The notes: generated by a model not told the origin, from the sequence alone. 64,000 nt of DNA from Planomonospora sp. ID67723 (GCF_015711605.1 NZ_JABTEZ010000006.1:310001-374000), one strand, 5' to 3'. Positions 1-9,052 are shown, counted from the first letter of the stretch. Program-made: numbers and translations.

Positions 1-70
1 GCTCGTGGTAGTGGCGGATGGCCTTGATGGTCACTCCGGCGTAGTCCGCGAGCTGGCCGATCGTGAGCAT
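1..70 (-). CDS. MerR-family transcriptional regulator, N-terminal fragment
   Basis: Only the first 23 codons lie in the window, on the minus strand and cut by the left edge. The peptide reads MLTIGQLADYAGVTIKAIRHY, the classic start of a MerR winged-helix domain (TIGxLAxxxGVxxxxIRxY). ATG at 70 is chosen because an AGGA sequence lies about 8 nt upstream; an in-frame ATG at 79 is too close to it. The gene starts about 26 bp after the serine hydrolase stop, so the two are probably one transcript. The MerR-type operator upstream of the hydrolase (1528-1558) is a likely target, which would make the unit self-regulating. The family is certain enough; the effector cannot be told. Confidence 0.8.
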   Translation of the reverse strand, partial: MLTIGQLADYAGVTIKAIRHYHE

Positions 71-96
71 GCAGGACATCCTGTCACGCGGAGGGG

Positions 97-1521
97 TCAC
101 GTCCGGCGGGTCAGGCGGCCGCCGCCGTTGCGGAAGCGCGCCTGGCCGTCGCGGACGTCGTGGAAGGAGACGAGCAGCAGCCGCAGGTAGCCGTCGAACG
201 CCTCCAGCGGGTAGCCGGCAGGCGCGAAGAGGCCCGGCCGGATCGGCACGTAGCGCTGCGGCGGGGCGGAGGTCGTGCCGCCGGCGAACTCGGTGAAGAT
301 GCGCTCCTGCGACTCGTCCGCCGGCTCGTAGGTCGTCCGCTCCTCGATCTGGCCGTCGACGATGCTGACGTCGACGCGGAGCTGGTTGGAGCGGTAGGTG
401 CCCACGTAGGGGGTCAGATCGATGTCCTGCTCCGGTCCGGTGACCAGAGCGGGGATCCGGACGCCGAGGTGCTCGCTCAGCAGCCACTGCAGGATCTGGT
501 CCTGCAGCATGATCGCCCCCGGGTTGTTGCCGTAGGCGGTGAAGACCAGGTCGTGCTCCGGGAGCACGCACAGGAGGGAGACACCGCCGGGCGAGGCGCC
601 CGACATGGCCAGCACGGTCGTGTCGCCGAACGGGTACAGCACCCAGCCCAGGCCGATCGGCGGGGTGTTGGGGCTGTCCATGTCGTACGAGACCTGCCGC
701 ATCAGGGCGGTCGACTCGGCCGAAAGGACGCGCGTGCCGGACGGGGACACCCCGCCCGCGAGGTGGGTGCGCCCGAAGGCGAGCAGGTCGGCGACGGTGC
801 CGATCGGCGTGCCACCGGCCGGGCCCCAGGCGTCGGGGAGCGTGAACATGTTCGTGGGCTTGGGCGCCATGGTCTCGAGGTCCAGGAAGTGGCCGACTGC
901 CGTGCTGCGCAGGATGGCCTGCTCGGCGGAGGTGCTGGAGTCCTTCATGCCGACCGGGGCGTAGATCTCGCGTGCGAGCAGGTCGTGGAAGGGCAGGCCG
1001 GTCACCACTTCCAGCAGGCGGCCCGCGACGATCATGCCGCCGTTGGAGTAGCTGAGCTGCTCGCCGGGCTCGAACAGGGTGCCGCAGCTGCTCGCCAGGC
1101 CCTTGACGTAGGCCTTCAGGGCGTCGTGGCCCTTGTCGCCGGGGAAGTACAGGTCCGCGTCGATGCCGTTGGTGTGGCCGATCAGGTGCCGGACCAGGAT
1201 CCTGTCCGCCGCACCCGGTACGGTCAGCGCGAATTCGGGAAGGTACTTCACGACCGGTGCGTCGAGGTCCAGCAGCCCGCGATCGGCCTGCTGCAGGACC
1301 AGCGTGGTGGTCAGGACCTTGGTGACGGAGCCGAGCAGGAATCCGGTGTCCTGGAGCATCGGTGCGCCGGTGGCGACGTTCGCGGCGCCGTGGGCGACGA
1401 TGATCTGCTCGCCGCCGTGGTAGACGCCGGTGACGAACCCGGGAACGCCGTTGGCCTCGCAGTAGGCCGCGATCCGCTCGCGGATGGGGGCTTCGACGGT
1501 GTGCAGTGCGTTGTTGGTCAT
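97..1521 (-). CDS. Beta-lactamase-class-C-like serine hydrolase (CubicO/esterase family)
   Basis: The 474-aa protein has the penicillin-binding/beta-lactamase fold signatures. The SxxK motif is SVTK at residues 65-68 (Ser65 the expected nucleophile) and the YxN motif is YSN at 158-160; a Gly-rich stretch (GASPGG) sits where the third HxG/KTG motif would be. Such enzymes are usually esterases or D-aminopeptidases rather than antibiotic hydrolases. No signal peptide is visible, so a cytoplasmic role is likely. The frame is open upstream to 1653, but ATG 1521 is preferred: homology-like sequence begins there and the MerR-type promoter ends just in front, giving a leaderless message. It precedes a merR gene in the same direction. 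Confidence 0.85.
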   Translation of the reverse strand: MTNNALHTVEAPIRERIAAYCEANGVPGFVTGVYHGGEQIIVAHGAANVATGAPMLQDTGFLLGSVTKVLTTTLVLQQADRGLLDLDAPVVKYLPEFALTVPGAADRILVRHLIGHTNGIDADLYFPGDKGHDALKAYVKGLASSCGTLFEPGEQLSYSNGGMIVAGRLLEVVTGLPFHDLLAREIYAPVGMKDSSTSAEQAILRSTAVGHFLDLETMAPKPTNMFTLPDAWGPAGGTPIGTVADLLAFGRTHLAGGVSPSGTRVLSAESTALMRQVSYDMDSPNTPPIGLGWVLYPFGDTTVLAMSGASPGGVSLLCVLPEHDLVFTAYGNNPGAIMLQDQILQWLLSEHLGVRIPALVTGPEQDIDLTPYVGTYRSNQLRVDVSIVDGQIEERTTYEPADESQERIFTEFAGGTTSAPPQRYVPIRPGLFAPAGYPLEAFDGYLRLLLVSFHDVRDGQARFRNGGGRLTRRT

Positions 1522-1527
1522 GAAGCC

Positions 1528-1558
1528 ATCGTCGAACCCTGACCTAGGGGCAGGGTCA
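1528..1558 (-). promoter_or_regulatory. MerR-type promoter with 21-bp dyad
   Basis: Read on the minus strand, a -35 element TTGACC (1558-1553) is followed after 19 bp by GACGAT (1533-1528). Nineteen bp is the over-long spacer typical of promoters activated by MerR proteins. Inside the spacer lies a dyad at 1535-1555, ACCCTG-N9-CAGGGT, with 8 of 10 base pairs matching. The start codon (1521) lies about 7 nt after the -10 element, so the transcript would be leaderless. The probable regulator is the MerR gene at the left edge. Confidence 0.6.
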
Positions 1559-1709
1559 AGCCGGGAAGACGGGAAATCGGTGAGCGTAGGTCGGAAAGGG
1601 GTACGCCGCAGGTCAGGCGAACGTACGGCGAGCGTCATGACTTTTGTCATCACCTACTGGTGATTTCGACGTCTACGCCGGGCCCGTCCTCCTCTCCGAA
1701 GATCGAGCC

Positions 1710-1916
1710 ATGACGAACAACGCGAAGAACCCCGGCAAGGACACGGCGAAGAACACCGTCCCCGACCGGACCGCCGGCATGGCCTCCGGCCTCGCGATCG
1801 GAATGGGCCTCGGCGCCGCCCTCCACAACCTCCTCCTGGGGCTCGCGCTGTCGCTCTGCTTTGGCGCGGCCCTCGCGCACGCCCACCCCTCCGGGGACAC
1901 CCAGGACCGGCAGTAA
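1710..1916 (+). CDS. Small glycine-zipper membrane protein
   Basis: The 68-aa protein begins MTNNAKNPGKD, has a hydrophilic N-terminus and then a Gly/Ala/Leu-rich stretch (about residues 24-58) with GxxxG-type spacing that should form one or two membrane helices. The ATG at 1710 is the first plausible start; the ribosome site in front is weak. It is not assigned to a named family. The same layout (MTNN start, polar head, GxxxG helices) recurs in the 77-aa protein at 13126-13359. Function unknown. Confidence 0.55.
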   Translation: MTNNAKNPGKDTAKNTVPDRTAGMASGLAIGMGLGAALHNLLLGLALSLCFGAALAHAHPSGDTQDRQ

Positions 1917-2238
1917 CCTCGCGTCCGGGCGGCCGAGGCGGAATCGGGCAGTCGGTGATCCGCACGCCGTACATTCGTCCGACCTGCGGCGCGCCCCTTT
2001 CCGGCTCACCTGGTCCGCCCCTCCGCCGGTTCCGTCCTGATGATGGGCGACCGGGTGCGCGGGGATGCTCGCCGTAGTAGTCGTCGGCTGCCCAGCTCGA
2101 CATCCCGGTGTCGCGTCACCGAATCGCTCGTCGACGGCGTGAGGGATGGCCGGGGCGTGCGGGCCGTTTTCGATCCGGGCCCGGCTCGCCGGGACCGTCC
2201 GGAGCGGGCCCCGCTTCGCGGATGTGAGACCGGGTCCG
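1917..2238. other. Intergenic region, nothing recognised
   Basis: The 322 bp between the small membrane gene and the convergent membrane gene contain short open frames with no family resemblance and no clear hairpin. No feature is claimed. Confidence 0.5.
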
Positions 2239-2802
2239 TCAGGGGGTGTCGTCCCCGGCCGCCGCACGCCAGGAGCCGGCGCTCTCCCTGTGCAGCTTCG
2301 CCTGCCAGAGGAAGGCGGGTCCGGTGCACAGGGCGGCGAAGCCCGCGAAGAAGCTGATGGCGAACCACGGGTCGGTCGGAGCGTCCTCCTCCACCGTCTG
2401 GCCGGCTTGGCCGACGAAGTAGACGGCCGAGACGGCGAAGACGGCCACCAGGACCAGGCCCGCGGCCAGGAAGACCGCCGCCCGCCGCGCCTCACGTCTG
2501 GCCCGTGCCTCCGGCGGAAGGTCGGCGAGGCCGCTGCGGCGTTCCCGCTCGGCTTCGATGATCGCCTTCGCCTGCACATTGCTGAGCCCCAGTTCCTTCA
2601 GCAGGCGCCGCTGCGGGACGAGCAGGAGCAACCCGACGCCCACGCCGAGGCCCACACCGACTCCGGAGGGGAATGGCACGTCGGCGAGCACCAGGAGGAC
2701 GAGCACGGCGATGATCACGGCGATCGTGACCAGCATCGAGACTCTCAGGCGGTGGTGGGAGCGCATCAGGCGGTCGAGTTCGTCCGGGCTGAGGGTGCGC
2801 AT
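2239..2802 (-). CDS. Four-helix membrane protein of unknown function
   Basis: The 187-aa protein has an N-terminal amphipathic head (MRTLSPDELDRLMRSHHRLR) followed by two hydrophobic helices at about residues 22-41 and 46-64. A charged cytoplasmic segment rich in Arg/Ala/Glu follows (about 66-107), then two more helices near 108-131 and 145-165. It resembles uncharacterised actinobacterial integral membrane proteins. ATG 2802 gives a sensible start. It is convergent with the small membrane gene on its left. No catalytic motif is visible. Confidence 0.65.
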   Translation of the reverse strand: MRTLSPDELDRLMRSHHRLRVSMLVTIAVIIAVLVLLVLADVPFPSGVGVGLGVGVGLLLLVPQRRLLKELGLSNVQAKAIIEAERERRSGLADLPPEARARREARRAAVFLAAGLVLVAVFAVSAVYFVGQAGQTVEEDAPTDPWFAISFFAGFAALCTGPAFLWQAKLHRESAGSWRAAAGDDTP

Positions 2803-3308
2803 GCGGGCCGCCTTTCGTCTGTGGATCCTCGTCGAGCTTGGAATACGGCGTTATCGACCGCAACCGATTCGAAGGCTGCGGATCCCAGGGTGGGCGTGAA
2901 AAAAGTCACATCTGCGTTCGCCGGCTGGCCCGTCGCGGCCGGGGCGCCGGGCGTACACGGGCGAGCGGGCCGGTAACGGTCTCCTCCGGCAACCACGCCC
3001 AGGCCCTGGTCGTGGCGGTCCATCTGGTGGACGCGCATGCGGTTGCGGGGCCCTCCGCCGGCCGCGAGCCACCGGGGTGAACGAGAACGCAGAAGACCCC
3101 AGGCGCTGACCGCTTCTGGTCACGGTGGCCTGTCCGTGCCGCATCCGGCGCGTCAACGAAGCAGTCGAGCTCTGTTCGGGCCCGGCCCCGACAGCCACCG
3201 ATCCCAAGGGGATGAATGCGCTGTGACGACCGCTCCGGGCCGGCGACAGCCCGCGAGTACCGAGCAGAGTGGTATCGGGCCGCTGACGGCGTCCGGCATG
3301 ATGAAGCG
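2803..3308. other. Intergenic region, nothing recognised
   Basis: About 500 bp between divergent genes. Several short overlapping open frames exist on both strands but none has convincing family features. Promoters for both flanking genes must lie here; I could not single them out. Confidence 0.45.
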
Positions 3309-3785
3309 GTGACGGATCTGCGGTGGGAGGAGATCGAGGACCTCTTCGACCCCGAGACGAACGGCGTGCTGCCGGACGGGCGCGTCCCGGGCACCTCGGC
3401 TGAGGACTGGCAGGCCGTCTTCGACCTCGTGCGCTCCAACGGCTGGCGGCACGAATACTCGGTCGACGGCATCGTGCTTCGGATTCCCCCTGCGGAAGCG
3501 ATGTTCGCCGTGCGTGACCAGGCCGGCCGCGTGCTGAAGGTCTGGCCGAACCCCGGCATCCTGGTGAACTTCTTTCCCCACGCGGAAGAGCACATCGACT
3601 TCGATGTCGACCTCCGGGACCTGCAGGGCCAGGAGCGCTTGGACGTGCTGTGCGGCTTCCTGCGGGCGATCGGCCGTCGTCTGGGCAAACCGGTGCTGAT
3701 GACCCCAGAGGGCTTCTCCCGGTACCCGATACTCGGCTTCGACGTCGCAGCCGGCCGTGTGGCACCGATGGCCGGACGGCGCTGA
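3309..3785 (+). CDS. Hypothetical protein (158 aa)
   Basis: The protein begins at GTG 3309 (VTDLRWEEIEDLFDPETNG). It is soluble, acidic and mixed alpha/beta. Its aromatic-rich core (WQAVFDLVRSNGWRHEYSVDG, LKVWPNPGILVNFFP) resembles a family of short actinobacterial proteins of unknown role sometimes found near toxin-immunity genes; that link is only a resemblance. The frame is open upstream to 3216, but residues before GTG 3309 look non-coding. No membrane segment, no signal peptide and no known catalytic motif were seen. Confidence 0.6.
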   Translation: MTDLRWEEIEDLFDPETNGVLPDGRVPGTSAEDWQAVFDLVRSNGWRHEYSVDGIVLRIPPAEAMFAVRDQAGRVLKVWPNPGILVNFFPHAEEHIDFDVDLRDLQGQERLDVLCGFLRAIGRRLGKPVLMTPEGFSRYPILGFDVAAGRVAPMAGRR

Positions 3786-3916
3786 TCGGTCTTTCACCTG
3801 CCTGTGCGCCGGCCCGGAATCCAACGTTCTCAGGACGGCCCTCTGCGTGAAGGCAGGCCCTGCGACTGGGCGCGGCACCGTCGTGTAAGCGCCGGGGCAG
3901 GCGTCACGAGCGTGGG

Positions 3917-4501
3917 CTAGGAGCGGTACGTTTCCATGTGGTGCTGTCCCCGCACCGACTTCATCGCCTGGCTCCAGGCGACCAGTTGGTCAAGCATCGT
4001 GGCCAAGGGCTGTTCGTGGTGGGCGGCCGGCTTGAAGGTCGAGAAGTTCTCGAAATCGGTGAACAGCGACAGTGCCACCTGGCTGCGTACGGTCGCCATC
4101 TGCAGCTCGGCCATGACCAGCCGCAGTTGCTCGACCGCGCGGGTGCCTCCGGCGCTGCCGTAACCGACGAACCCGGCAGCCTTGTTGTTCCACTCGGCGT
4201 ACAGGTAGTCCAGGGCGTTCTTCAGCGCTCCGGACGGGCCGTGGTTGTACTCCGGGGTGACGAAGACGTAGCCATCGAACTCGGCGATCCTGGCAGCCCA
4301 GCGCTGGGTGTGCTCCTTGCTGTACTGGCCCATCGACGGCGGCACCGGCTCATCCAGCAGCGGCAGGCCGTAGTCGGCGATGTCGACCAGCTGAAAGCTC
4401 GCATCGGTCCGCTTGGCGGCGAAATCGTACACCCACTGCGCCACCGCCTGTCCGATGCGGCCGGGCCGGGTACTCCCCAGAACGATCCCGATCTTGATCA
4501 T
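3917..4501 (-). CDS. NADPH-dependent FMN reductase family protein
   Basis: The 194-aa protein has the flavodoxin-like fold of NADPH-dependent FMN reductases and quinone/azo reductases. The phosphate-binding loop is GSTRPGR (residues 9-15) and the second flavin signature is TPEYNHG (near 82-88). It reduces FMN or quinones with NAD(P)H in the cytoplasm. Length is typical for the family. ATG 4501 directly precedes the conserved beta-strand KIGIVLGS. A palindrome upstream (4557-4575) may bind a regulator. The gene stands alone, divergent from the PilZ-like gene. Confidence 0.88.
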   Translation of the reverse strand: MIKIGIVLGSTRPGRIGQAVAQWVYDFAAKRTDASFQLVDIADYGLPLLDEPVPPSMGQYSKEHTQRWAARIAEFDGYVFVTPEYNHGPSGALKNALDYLYAEWNNKAAGFVGYGSAGGTRAVEQLRLVMAELQMATVRSQVALSLFTDFENFSTFKPAAHHEQPLATMLDQLVAWSQAMKSVRGQHHMETYRS

Positions 4502-4556
4502 GCCATCCCTGTCTCTGTGAAGGTCGCCGTTGTCATGTTCCGGGGGTCTACAGCTC

Positions 4557-4575
4557 TAGCTACCCCTAGTAGCTA
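4557..4575. promoter_or_regulatory. Palindromic operator candidate upstream of FMN reductase
   Basis: TAGCTAC and GTAGCTA form a perfect 7-bp inverted repeat around a 5-bp centre. It lies about 56 bp upstream of the reductase start in an unusually AT-rich patch for this window (4555-4600), as expected of a regulator binding site overlapping a promoter. The regulator is not in the window next to it. The rest of 4502-4947 shows no gene. Confidence 0.45.
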
Positions 4576-4947
4576 TTCGTACACTTATAGTCACATTCGG
4601 GGTGATCTCGAGCAGTCCCAAAGTTTCCGGCGCCCCTGAAGTGATCGTCTTCGGGACAGGCGGGAAGGCGGGGAGCGCATCGGCGCGGGCCCCGCCGCTT
4701 CGGCGGGCGCGGTGCTCGTTGGTGCAGACATCCCGCAACACCCCCGGCCCTCGCGTCGGGCGAACGGAAAACGCTCTAAGTGATGGGCGGAGCACACAAT
4801 GTGCTCGCCTACCCTGCATGAGTGCACCATCCGACAGGCCCCATAGGGGCGTGAGCCGAGCGGGCCGGTAGCGGACAACGCCACCGCGCCGCCCGCTGCA
4901 GGCTCCGCTCTCATCCTCATTCCCCGTGATCACAAGGGTGTCGTCTC

Positions 4948-5646
4948 ATGACTCAGCTTCCCCTGCCGAAAAGCGCCCTGTATGTCTGCGTCGATGACGA
5001 CAGCGGGCACCGCTCCCGGCTGGAGGCGATCACCCATGACGCGATCGTCATCGCCGCGCCCGCCGACGCCAAGAGGCTGGTGGCCGCCGAGGTCGGTAGC
5101 CACCTGACGGTGTTCTGGATCGACGAGGGCGGTCGCGTCGTGCTGCCGGTCCTGCTGGAGGACATCACCACCGGTTCATCGGAGCGCTGGCGCCTGCGTC
5201 CGCTGGGTGAGCCGCGCCAGGCCGGCCGCCGCCAGCACGAGCGCGGCGGCGGCGGGGAGAAGATGCGCATCTCCACCCTGGCCGCCCAGCCCGCCGTCAC
5301 CTTCGACAGCACACTGCTGGACCTGAGCGAAAAGGCACTGCGCTGCTGGGCGCCGGCCTCCGACATCGCCGTAGGCGAGGAGCTGCACATCCAGGTGGTG
5401 CTCAGCACCGGGGTCTTGAGCCATATCGGGAAAGTCACCATCGTGCGCGAAGCCCCCGACGGCATCGGCCAGCACATCGTGGTGACCTTCCATCCGCTGA
5501 CCGCGCCGACGGTGCAGATCATCCGCCGTTATCTGTTCGTCTGGGGCGGCCGCCGGGCCCGGCAGCCCGAGCACGCAACGACTACGGGCACCGCATTTGC
5601 GAACGCCGGCACCAGAGGTGCTGCAGTCGGCGCCACGCCGGGCTGA
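4948..5646 (+). CDS. PilZ-like domain protein (putative c-di-GMP effector)
   Basis: The 232-aa protein has two beta-rich halves. The first (about 1-85) resembles the N-terminal YcgR-type domain. The second (about 90-200) has an Arg-rich segment before a beta-strand and then LDLSEKALRCW, which matches the PilZ pattern RxxxR...(D/N)xSxxG except that the final Gly is replaced by Ala. PilZ domains bind cyclic di-GMP; here binding is uncertain because of that change. The C-terminal 30 residues are low-complexity. ATG 4948 follows AAGGGTG. It is monocistronic. Confidence 0.55.
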   Translation: MTQLPLPKSALYVCVDDDSGHRSRLEAITHDAIVIAAPADAKRLVAAEVGSHLTVFWIDEGGRVVLPVLLEDITTGSSERWRLRPLGEPRQAGRRQHERGGGGEKMRISTLAAQPAVTFDSTLLDLSEKALRCWAPASDIAVGEELHIQVVLSTGVLSHIGKVTIVREAPDGIGQHIVVTFHPLTAPTVQIIRRYLFVWGGRRARQPEHATTTGTAFANAGTRGAAVGATPG

Positions 5647-5682
5647 GCGCAGACCGGTTCTGCCCGCAGGTCAAGAATCGAG

Positions 5683-6211
5683 TCATACTGAGCTGATCAT
5701 AAGTTTGGGGACTATTGGCGCTACGGGCTGATGTGGGCCGGATGAGGACCGGCAAAGAAGGCCCCCGCGATGTCTGGGCGCTTTTTGCAGCCGGCGCATG
5801 CCGCAACGCATGGCCGCGGCCGGCTCGTGCTCATCGGCCACCGCCGCGCGGGCCGTCCGCGCCCTGACGTTCTGATCGACCGACTCATCGGGGTTGAGCT
5901 CGGGTGCGTAGGCGGGCAAGAAGAACAGGCGCAACCGGCCCTCGGTCTTGAGGGTCTGCTCCTGGTCCGGTGGCAGCCGTCGTGGCCGGCCCTGCGCCTT
6001 CTTGATCCGCAACGCCTCGGTGCCGCCCGATCGCACCTGGCGTTCCACCGGAAGATCGGTTCGCGGCCCACGCCCGGCGCCTCGGCCACCCGATCCGGTG
6101 ACATACCGCTGCTCCAGCGGCCTCAGCGCGAAGATCTCCTCCTCGAACGTGGCTCTGCGACCTTTTCTGGCCATGCTCCCAGCATGACCCCACCGCCCCG
6201 GCAAGTACCAA
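5683..6211 (-). pseudogene. IS630-family transposase remnant
   Basis: The minus strand still encodes an N-terminal helix-turn-helix part (about 6180-5950, for example KKAQGRPRRLPPDQE). It then jumps to the C-terminal DDE signature (FFLPAYAPELNPDE, about 5920-5870). The central catalytic core expected between them is missing and frames change, so this is an internally deleted, inactive copy. No terminal inverted repeats were recognised. It abuts a second transposase fragment at 6215. Confidence 0.7.
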
Positions 6212-6214
6212 GAC

Positions 6215-6493
6215 TTATGGCCTGCTCGATACCAGATGAGACACCAACCACGAGGGGCAGTCCGGACCGGTCGGACAGGATGTGCATCTTCGAACCTGGC
6301 TTGCCCCGGTCCACGGGGCTCGGACCTGTATGGTCGCCCCCTTTTTCGCCCGCACGCAGGCGGAGTCCAGCACGACGCGGGACAGATCGAGCAGATCGGC
6401 CACGGCCAGGCGGTCGAGCACGACCTGGTGCAGCTTGCTCCATACCCCGGCCCGCGACCAGATCAGAAAACGGCGGTGCGCGGATCGGCCCAC
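6215..6493 (-). pseudogene. IS5-family transposase fragment
   Basis: Two overlapping minus-strand frames give parts of one IS5-type DDE transposase. One frame reads RRFLIWSRAGVWSKLHQVV followed by a LDSACVRAKKG segment; after a frameshift the other reads PVDRGKPGSKMHILSDRSG. Both ends of the gene are missing. The fragment is fused to the IS630 remnant on one side and to a truncated unknown gene on the other. Confidence 0.7.
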
Positions 6494-7065
6494 CGGTTCT
6501 CGACCGGCCAGCGGGAGGCGGCGGCGCCGGTGGCGGCGCTGCGCACCAGGGCGATGATCTGGCGGGCCAGCTCGCTCAGCAGGTCCAGCTCCCGCGTCCG
6601 ATCGGTCGGGCCGCCGGTCAGGGTGGGGTCGGCCGCGTACAGCTCGGCGCCCTGGCGCACGACGGGGGCCGCCCGCTGCAGCAGTACGGCGCCGCGGTCC
6701 GGCGCGAATGCGATGGTCCAGTCATGGACATGGCGACACCCCGCCGTACGGCTCGCGCCGGGCGGGGCGTCTGGTGCGGGTAGCTCAGTACAAGAGCCGG
6801 TCGACGGCGCTGCCCCGCCCCCACACGCCGTTGAGACGGGTGGCCAGGCGCTGGTAGGCCGCTTCCTCCTCGGGTGTGAGCACGGCGTCCGCGCCGGGGT
6901 CGACGCCAGCCACGTGCTCGCGCAGGATCGCGGTGTCCGGCCGTCCGCCACGGCCAGCAGCTCGCCGGCGGGGAGGCTGGGGCCGTTGGCTAGGGCCTCG
7001 CGTACGGCCGCGCCAGCGCATGGGTCGGCCAGCACGCGAGCGGTCGCAGAAGGCTGTACCCCCTC
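6463..7065 (-). pseudogene. Remnants of one or two unknown genes truncated by IS5 fragment
   Basis: Coding-like minus-strand stretches persist. One (about 7065-6785) shifts frame near 6945 and ends ATRLNGVWGRGSAVDRLLY. The next (about 6780-6463) contains HVHDWTIAFAPDRG and TRELDLLSELARQIIALVR and runs straight into the IS5 fragment. The two overlap at a TGAGC junction, as co-translated genes often do. No family was recognised; such modules occur in integrative elements of actinomycetes. A dispersed 32-bp repeat lies at the upstream edge (7115). Confidence 0.35.
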
Positions 7066-7114
7066 GCGGGTGCTGACCGGCGAGCCGCGGTGCGGATCCG
7101 AAGGGGGCCACCCG

Positions 7115-7146
7115 AGGTTGTTCGGAACCATCGTGCAGCTTCGGGA
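7115..7146 (+). repeat. Dispersed 32-bp repeat, copy A
   Basis: Copy A of a motif beginning AGGTTGTTCGGAACCATCG. Related copies lie at 14871-14902 (plus) and 21319-21350 (minus). A and C agree at about 26 of 32 positions. It sits at the edge of a remnant block, so it may be an insertion-sequence end. Confidence 0.5.
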
Positions 7147-7347
7147 ATGACGGTCAGGACGGTCCTCGTCCCCGGGGTGGTTCGCTGCCGGATGTCCAGT
7201 CCGCTGCCTCGCGCCTGCAGAGCCATACGGAGAAGGCCCGCAACGCCTGCCTGCGACCCCCGTCGTACCCCATCCACGAAAGTCGCAGTTCTCCGGTCGC
7301 CCATTCGGCCGAAGCGTCCGATGCCGGACGCCGCGAAGATCCTTCAC

Positions 7348-8481
7348 ATGCCGACATCCGTTCTTCGCAGCGCTCTGGCAGCCGCTGTCGTACTGCTGAC
7401 GTTCACCGCGCCTGCGGCGGCCGCCGCCGAGCGCGTCCCGGCCCTGGTCCTGTCCGAGCCCACCGGTCCGCATCCCGTGGGCACGACCAGCCTGCACCTG
7501 GTCGACGAGTCCCGGCCCGACCCGTGGGTGGCCGAGAAGACCGTACGCGAGCTGATGGTCTCGCTGTGGTATCCCTCCCGAACCGCTCAGGGGCGGCGGG
7601 CGCCGTACATGACGGCGCGGGAGGCGCAACTGCTCCTGGAGAACCTGAAGGAGCAGCACATCGAGGGCCTGCCGGCCGACGCGCTGAGCGGGGCACGGAC
7701 CAACGCCTTCACCGACGCCCCTGCGCTCGGACACAACCGCCGCCTGCCCCTGGTGGTCCTGTCACCCGGCTTCGGCGCGCCCCGCAGTTCGCTGACGACC
7801 CTGGCCGAGGACCTGGCGAGCCGGGGGTACGTGGTGGCGGGCATCGACCACACCTACGAGTCGGCCGGAACGACCTTCCCCGACGGGCACACCACCACCT
7901 GTGTCGCCTGCCGATCCCTGGACTCTCCCGGCTTCGGGAAGAAGGCCACCAAAGGCCGTGCCGCAGACGTCTCCTTCGTGCTCGACCGGCTGCTCGGGCC
8001 CGACCCCGCGTGGAAGGGCGCCCGCCTGATCGACCCGTCCCGGATCGCGATGGCGGGCCATTCCCTGGGCGGCGCGAGCTCGGCATGGACCATGCTCACC
8101 GATGCCCGGGTACGCGCCGGCATCAACCTGGACGGCGGCTTGCACATCCCGCTCCCGGACAGGGGACTCTCCCGGCCGTTCCTCATGATGGGAGCCAACA
8201 GCCACAAGCCCGGTGGGCGGGACGCCACGTGGGGGCGTGACTGGCCACGCATGACCGGGTGGAAGCGCTGGCTCACGGTCGAGGGCATGGATCACCTGTC
8301 CTTCAGCGACTTCCCGTTGCTCGCCGACCGGATCAGCCCCGGCCCGATCCCCGGCCCGCGTGCAGTGGAGATCACCCGCAACTACGTCGGCGCCTTCGTC
8401 GACCTGCACCTTCGCCAACGGCCTCAACCACTGCTGGAGAGGCCGTCCCGGCGCTATCCCGAGGTCAAGTTCTGGAAATGA
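7348..8481 (+). CDS. Secreted alpha/beta hydrolase (PAF-acetylhydrolase/lipase-like)
   Basis: The 377-aa precursor has a signal peptide (residues 1-27, hydrophobic core LAAAVVLLTFTAPAAAAA, cleavage after Ala). A lipase-type alpha/beta hydrolase follows. The nucleophile elbow is GHSLGG with Ser239, the oxyanion region is LSPGFGAPRSS (near 138-148), and a plausible catalytic His lies in GMDHLSFSD. The length and GIDHTYES segment resemble platelet-activating-factor acetylhydrolase-like and polyester-hydrolase-like actinobacterial enzymes. Substrate unknown. ATG 7348 is preferred over in-frame ATG 7321 because it begins the signal peptide. A strong terminator hairpin follows (8498-8526). Confidence 0.82.
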   Translation: MPTSVLRSALAAAVVLLTFTAPAAAAAERVPALVLSEPTGPHPVGTTSLHLVDESRPDPWVAEKTVRELMVSLWYPSRTAQGRRAPYMTAREAQLLLENLKEQHIEGLPADALSGARTNAFTDAPALGHNRRLPLVVLSPGFGAPRSSLTTLAEDLASRGYVVAGIDHTYESAGTTFPDGHTTTCVACRSLDSPGFGKKATKGRAADVSFVLDRLLGPDPAWKGARLIDPSRIAMAGHSLGGASSAWTMLTDARVRAGINLDGGLHIPLPDRGLSRPFLMMGANSHKPGGRDATWGRDWPRMTGWKRWLTVEGMDHLSFSDFPLLADRISPGPIPGPRAVEITRNYVGAFVDLHLRQRPQPLLERPSRRYPEVKFWK

Positions 8482-8497
8482 GAAATGATTGCGTCGT

Positions 8498-8526
8498 CCG
8501 GGGGCCGTTCCCGAAGCGGCCCCCGG
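8498..8526 (+). terminator. Rho-independent-type hairpin
   Basis: CCGGGGGCCG and CGGCCCCCGG form a perfect 10-bp stem with a 9-nt loop, 17 nt after the hydrolase stop. There is no T-run, as usual in actinomycetes. Confidence 0.7.
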
Positions 8527-8538
8527 CCAATCGTCTGC

Positions 8539-8931
8539 TCAGCGCTGCCGGTGCAGGCGTTCGCGGTGACGGTCGAGTGCGGCCTCGACCTCCTCGCGCT
8601 CGCGCGGGCTCAGCTCGCCCATGACCTCGGCGCGGACCTGGGGGCGCAGACTCCGGTGCAGGGCGTAGGTGATGACGTCGGCGTGCGCCCCCTCGGCGGA
8701 GGCGGCCGCGGGCGGCGCCGTGCTCGACGCGGCAGCGACCGGGACCGGGACCGGGTCGTCTTCCAGTGCCCGATACAGCGTCGAGCGACCCACCCCGAGG
8801 GCACGCGCGATGGCCGGGATGCTCTCCCCGCGCTGTCGGCGGGCGCGGGCGGCCGCCAGCTTGTCGGCGTCGATCGCCGGGGGCCGGCCACCGCGGCGGC
8901 TCTGGACGGCAGCCGCGGCCAGGCCGTCCAT
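8539..8931 (-). pseudogene. C-terminal fragment of a serine recombinase
   Basis: The 130-codon minus-strand frame starts MDGLAAAAVQSRRGGRPPAI and contains the resolvase-type C-terminal helix-turn-helix (IPAIARALGVGRSTLYRAL). It lacks the whole catalytic domain. It closely matches the equivalent part of the longer remnant at 10109-10936, so the two are likely duplicates or pieces of related elements. Confidence 0.7.
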
Positions 8932-9052
8932 GTCCTGCCCTCCACCTCATCGGCGGAGCGCCACCGCCCTCCCTCGCGGGCCGACCAACAACCTCGTCGC
9001 GGTTCGATCACATCGCTCTCACCGCCGACCCGCTCACGCTCCAATACAGAGC

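Noticed and set aside
6463-7734. 423-codon minus-strand frame as a single gene
   Set aside because: Its first half is antisense to the secreted hydrolase. Only the last part (below about 7065) looks coding, and that is frameshifted.
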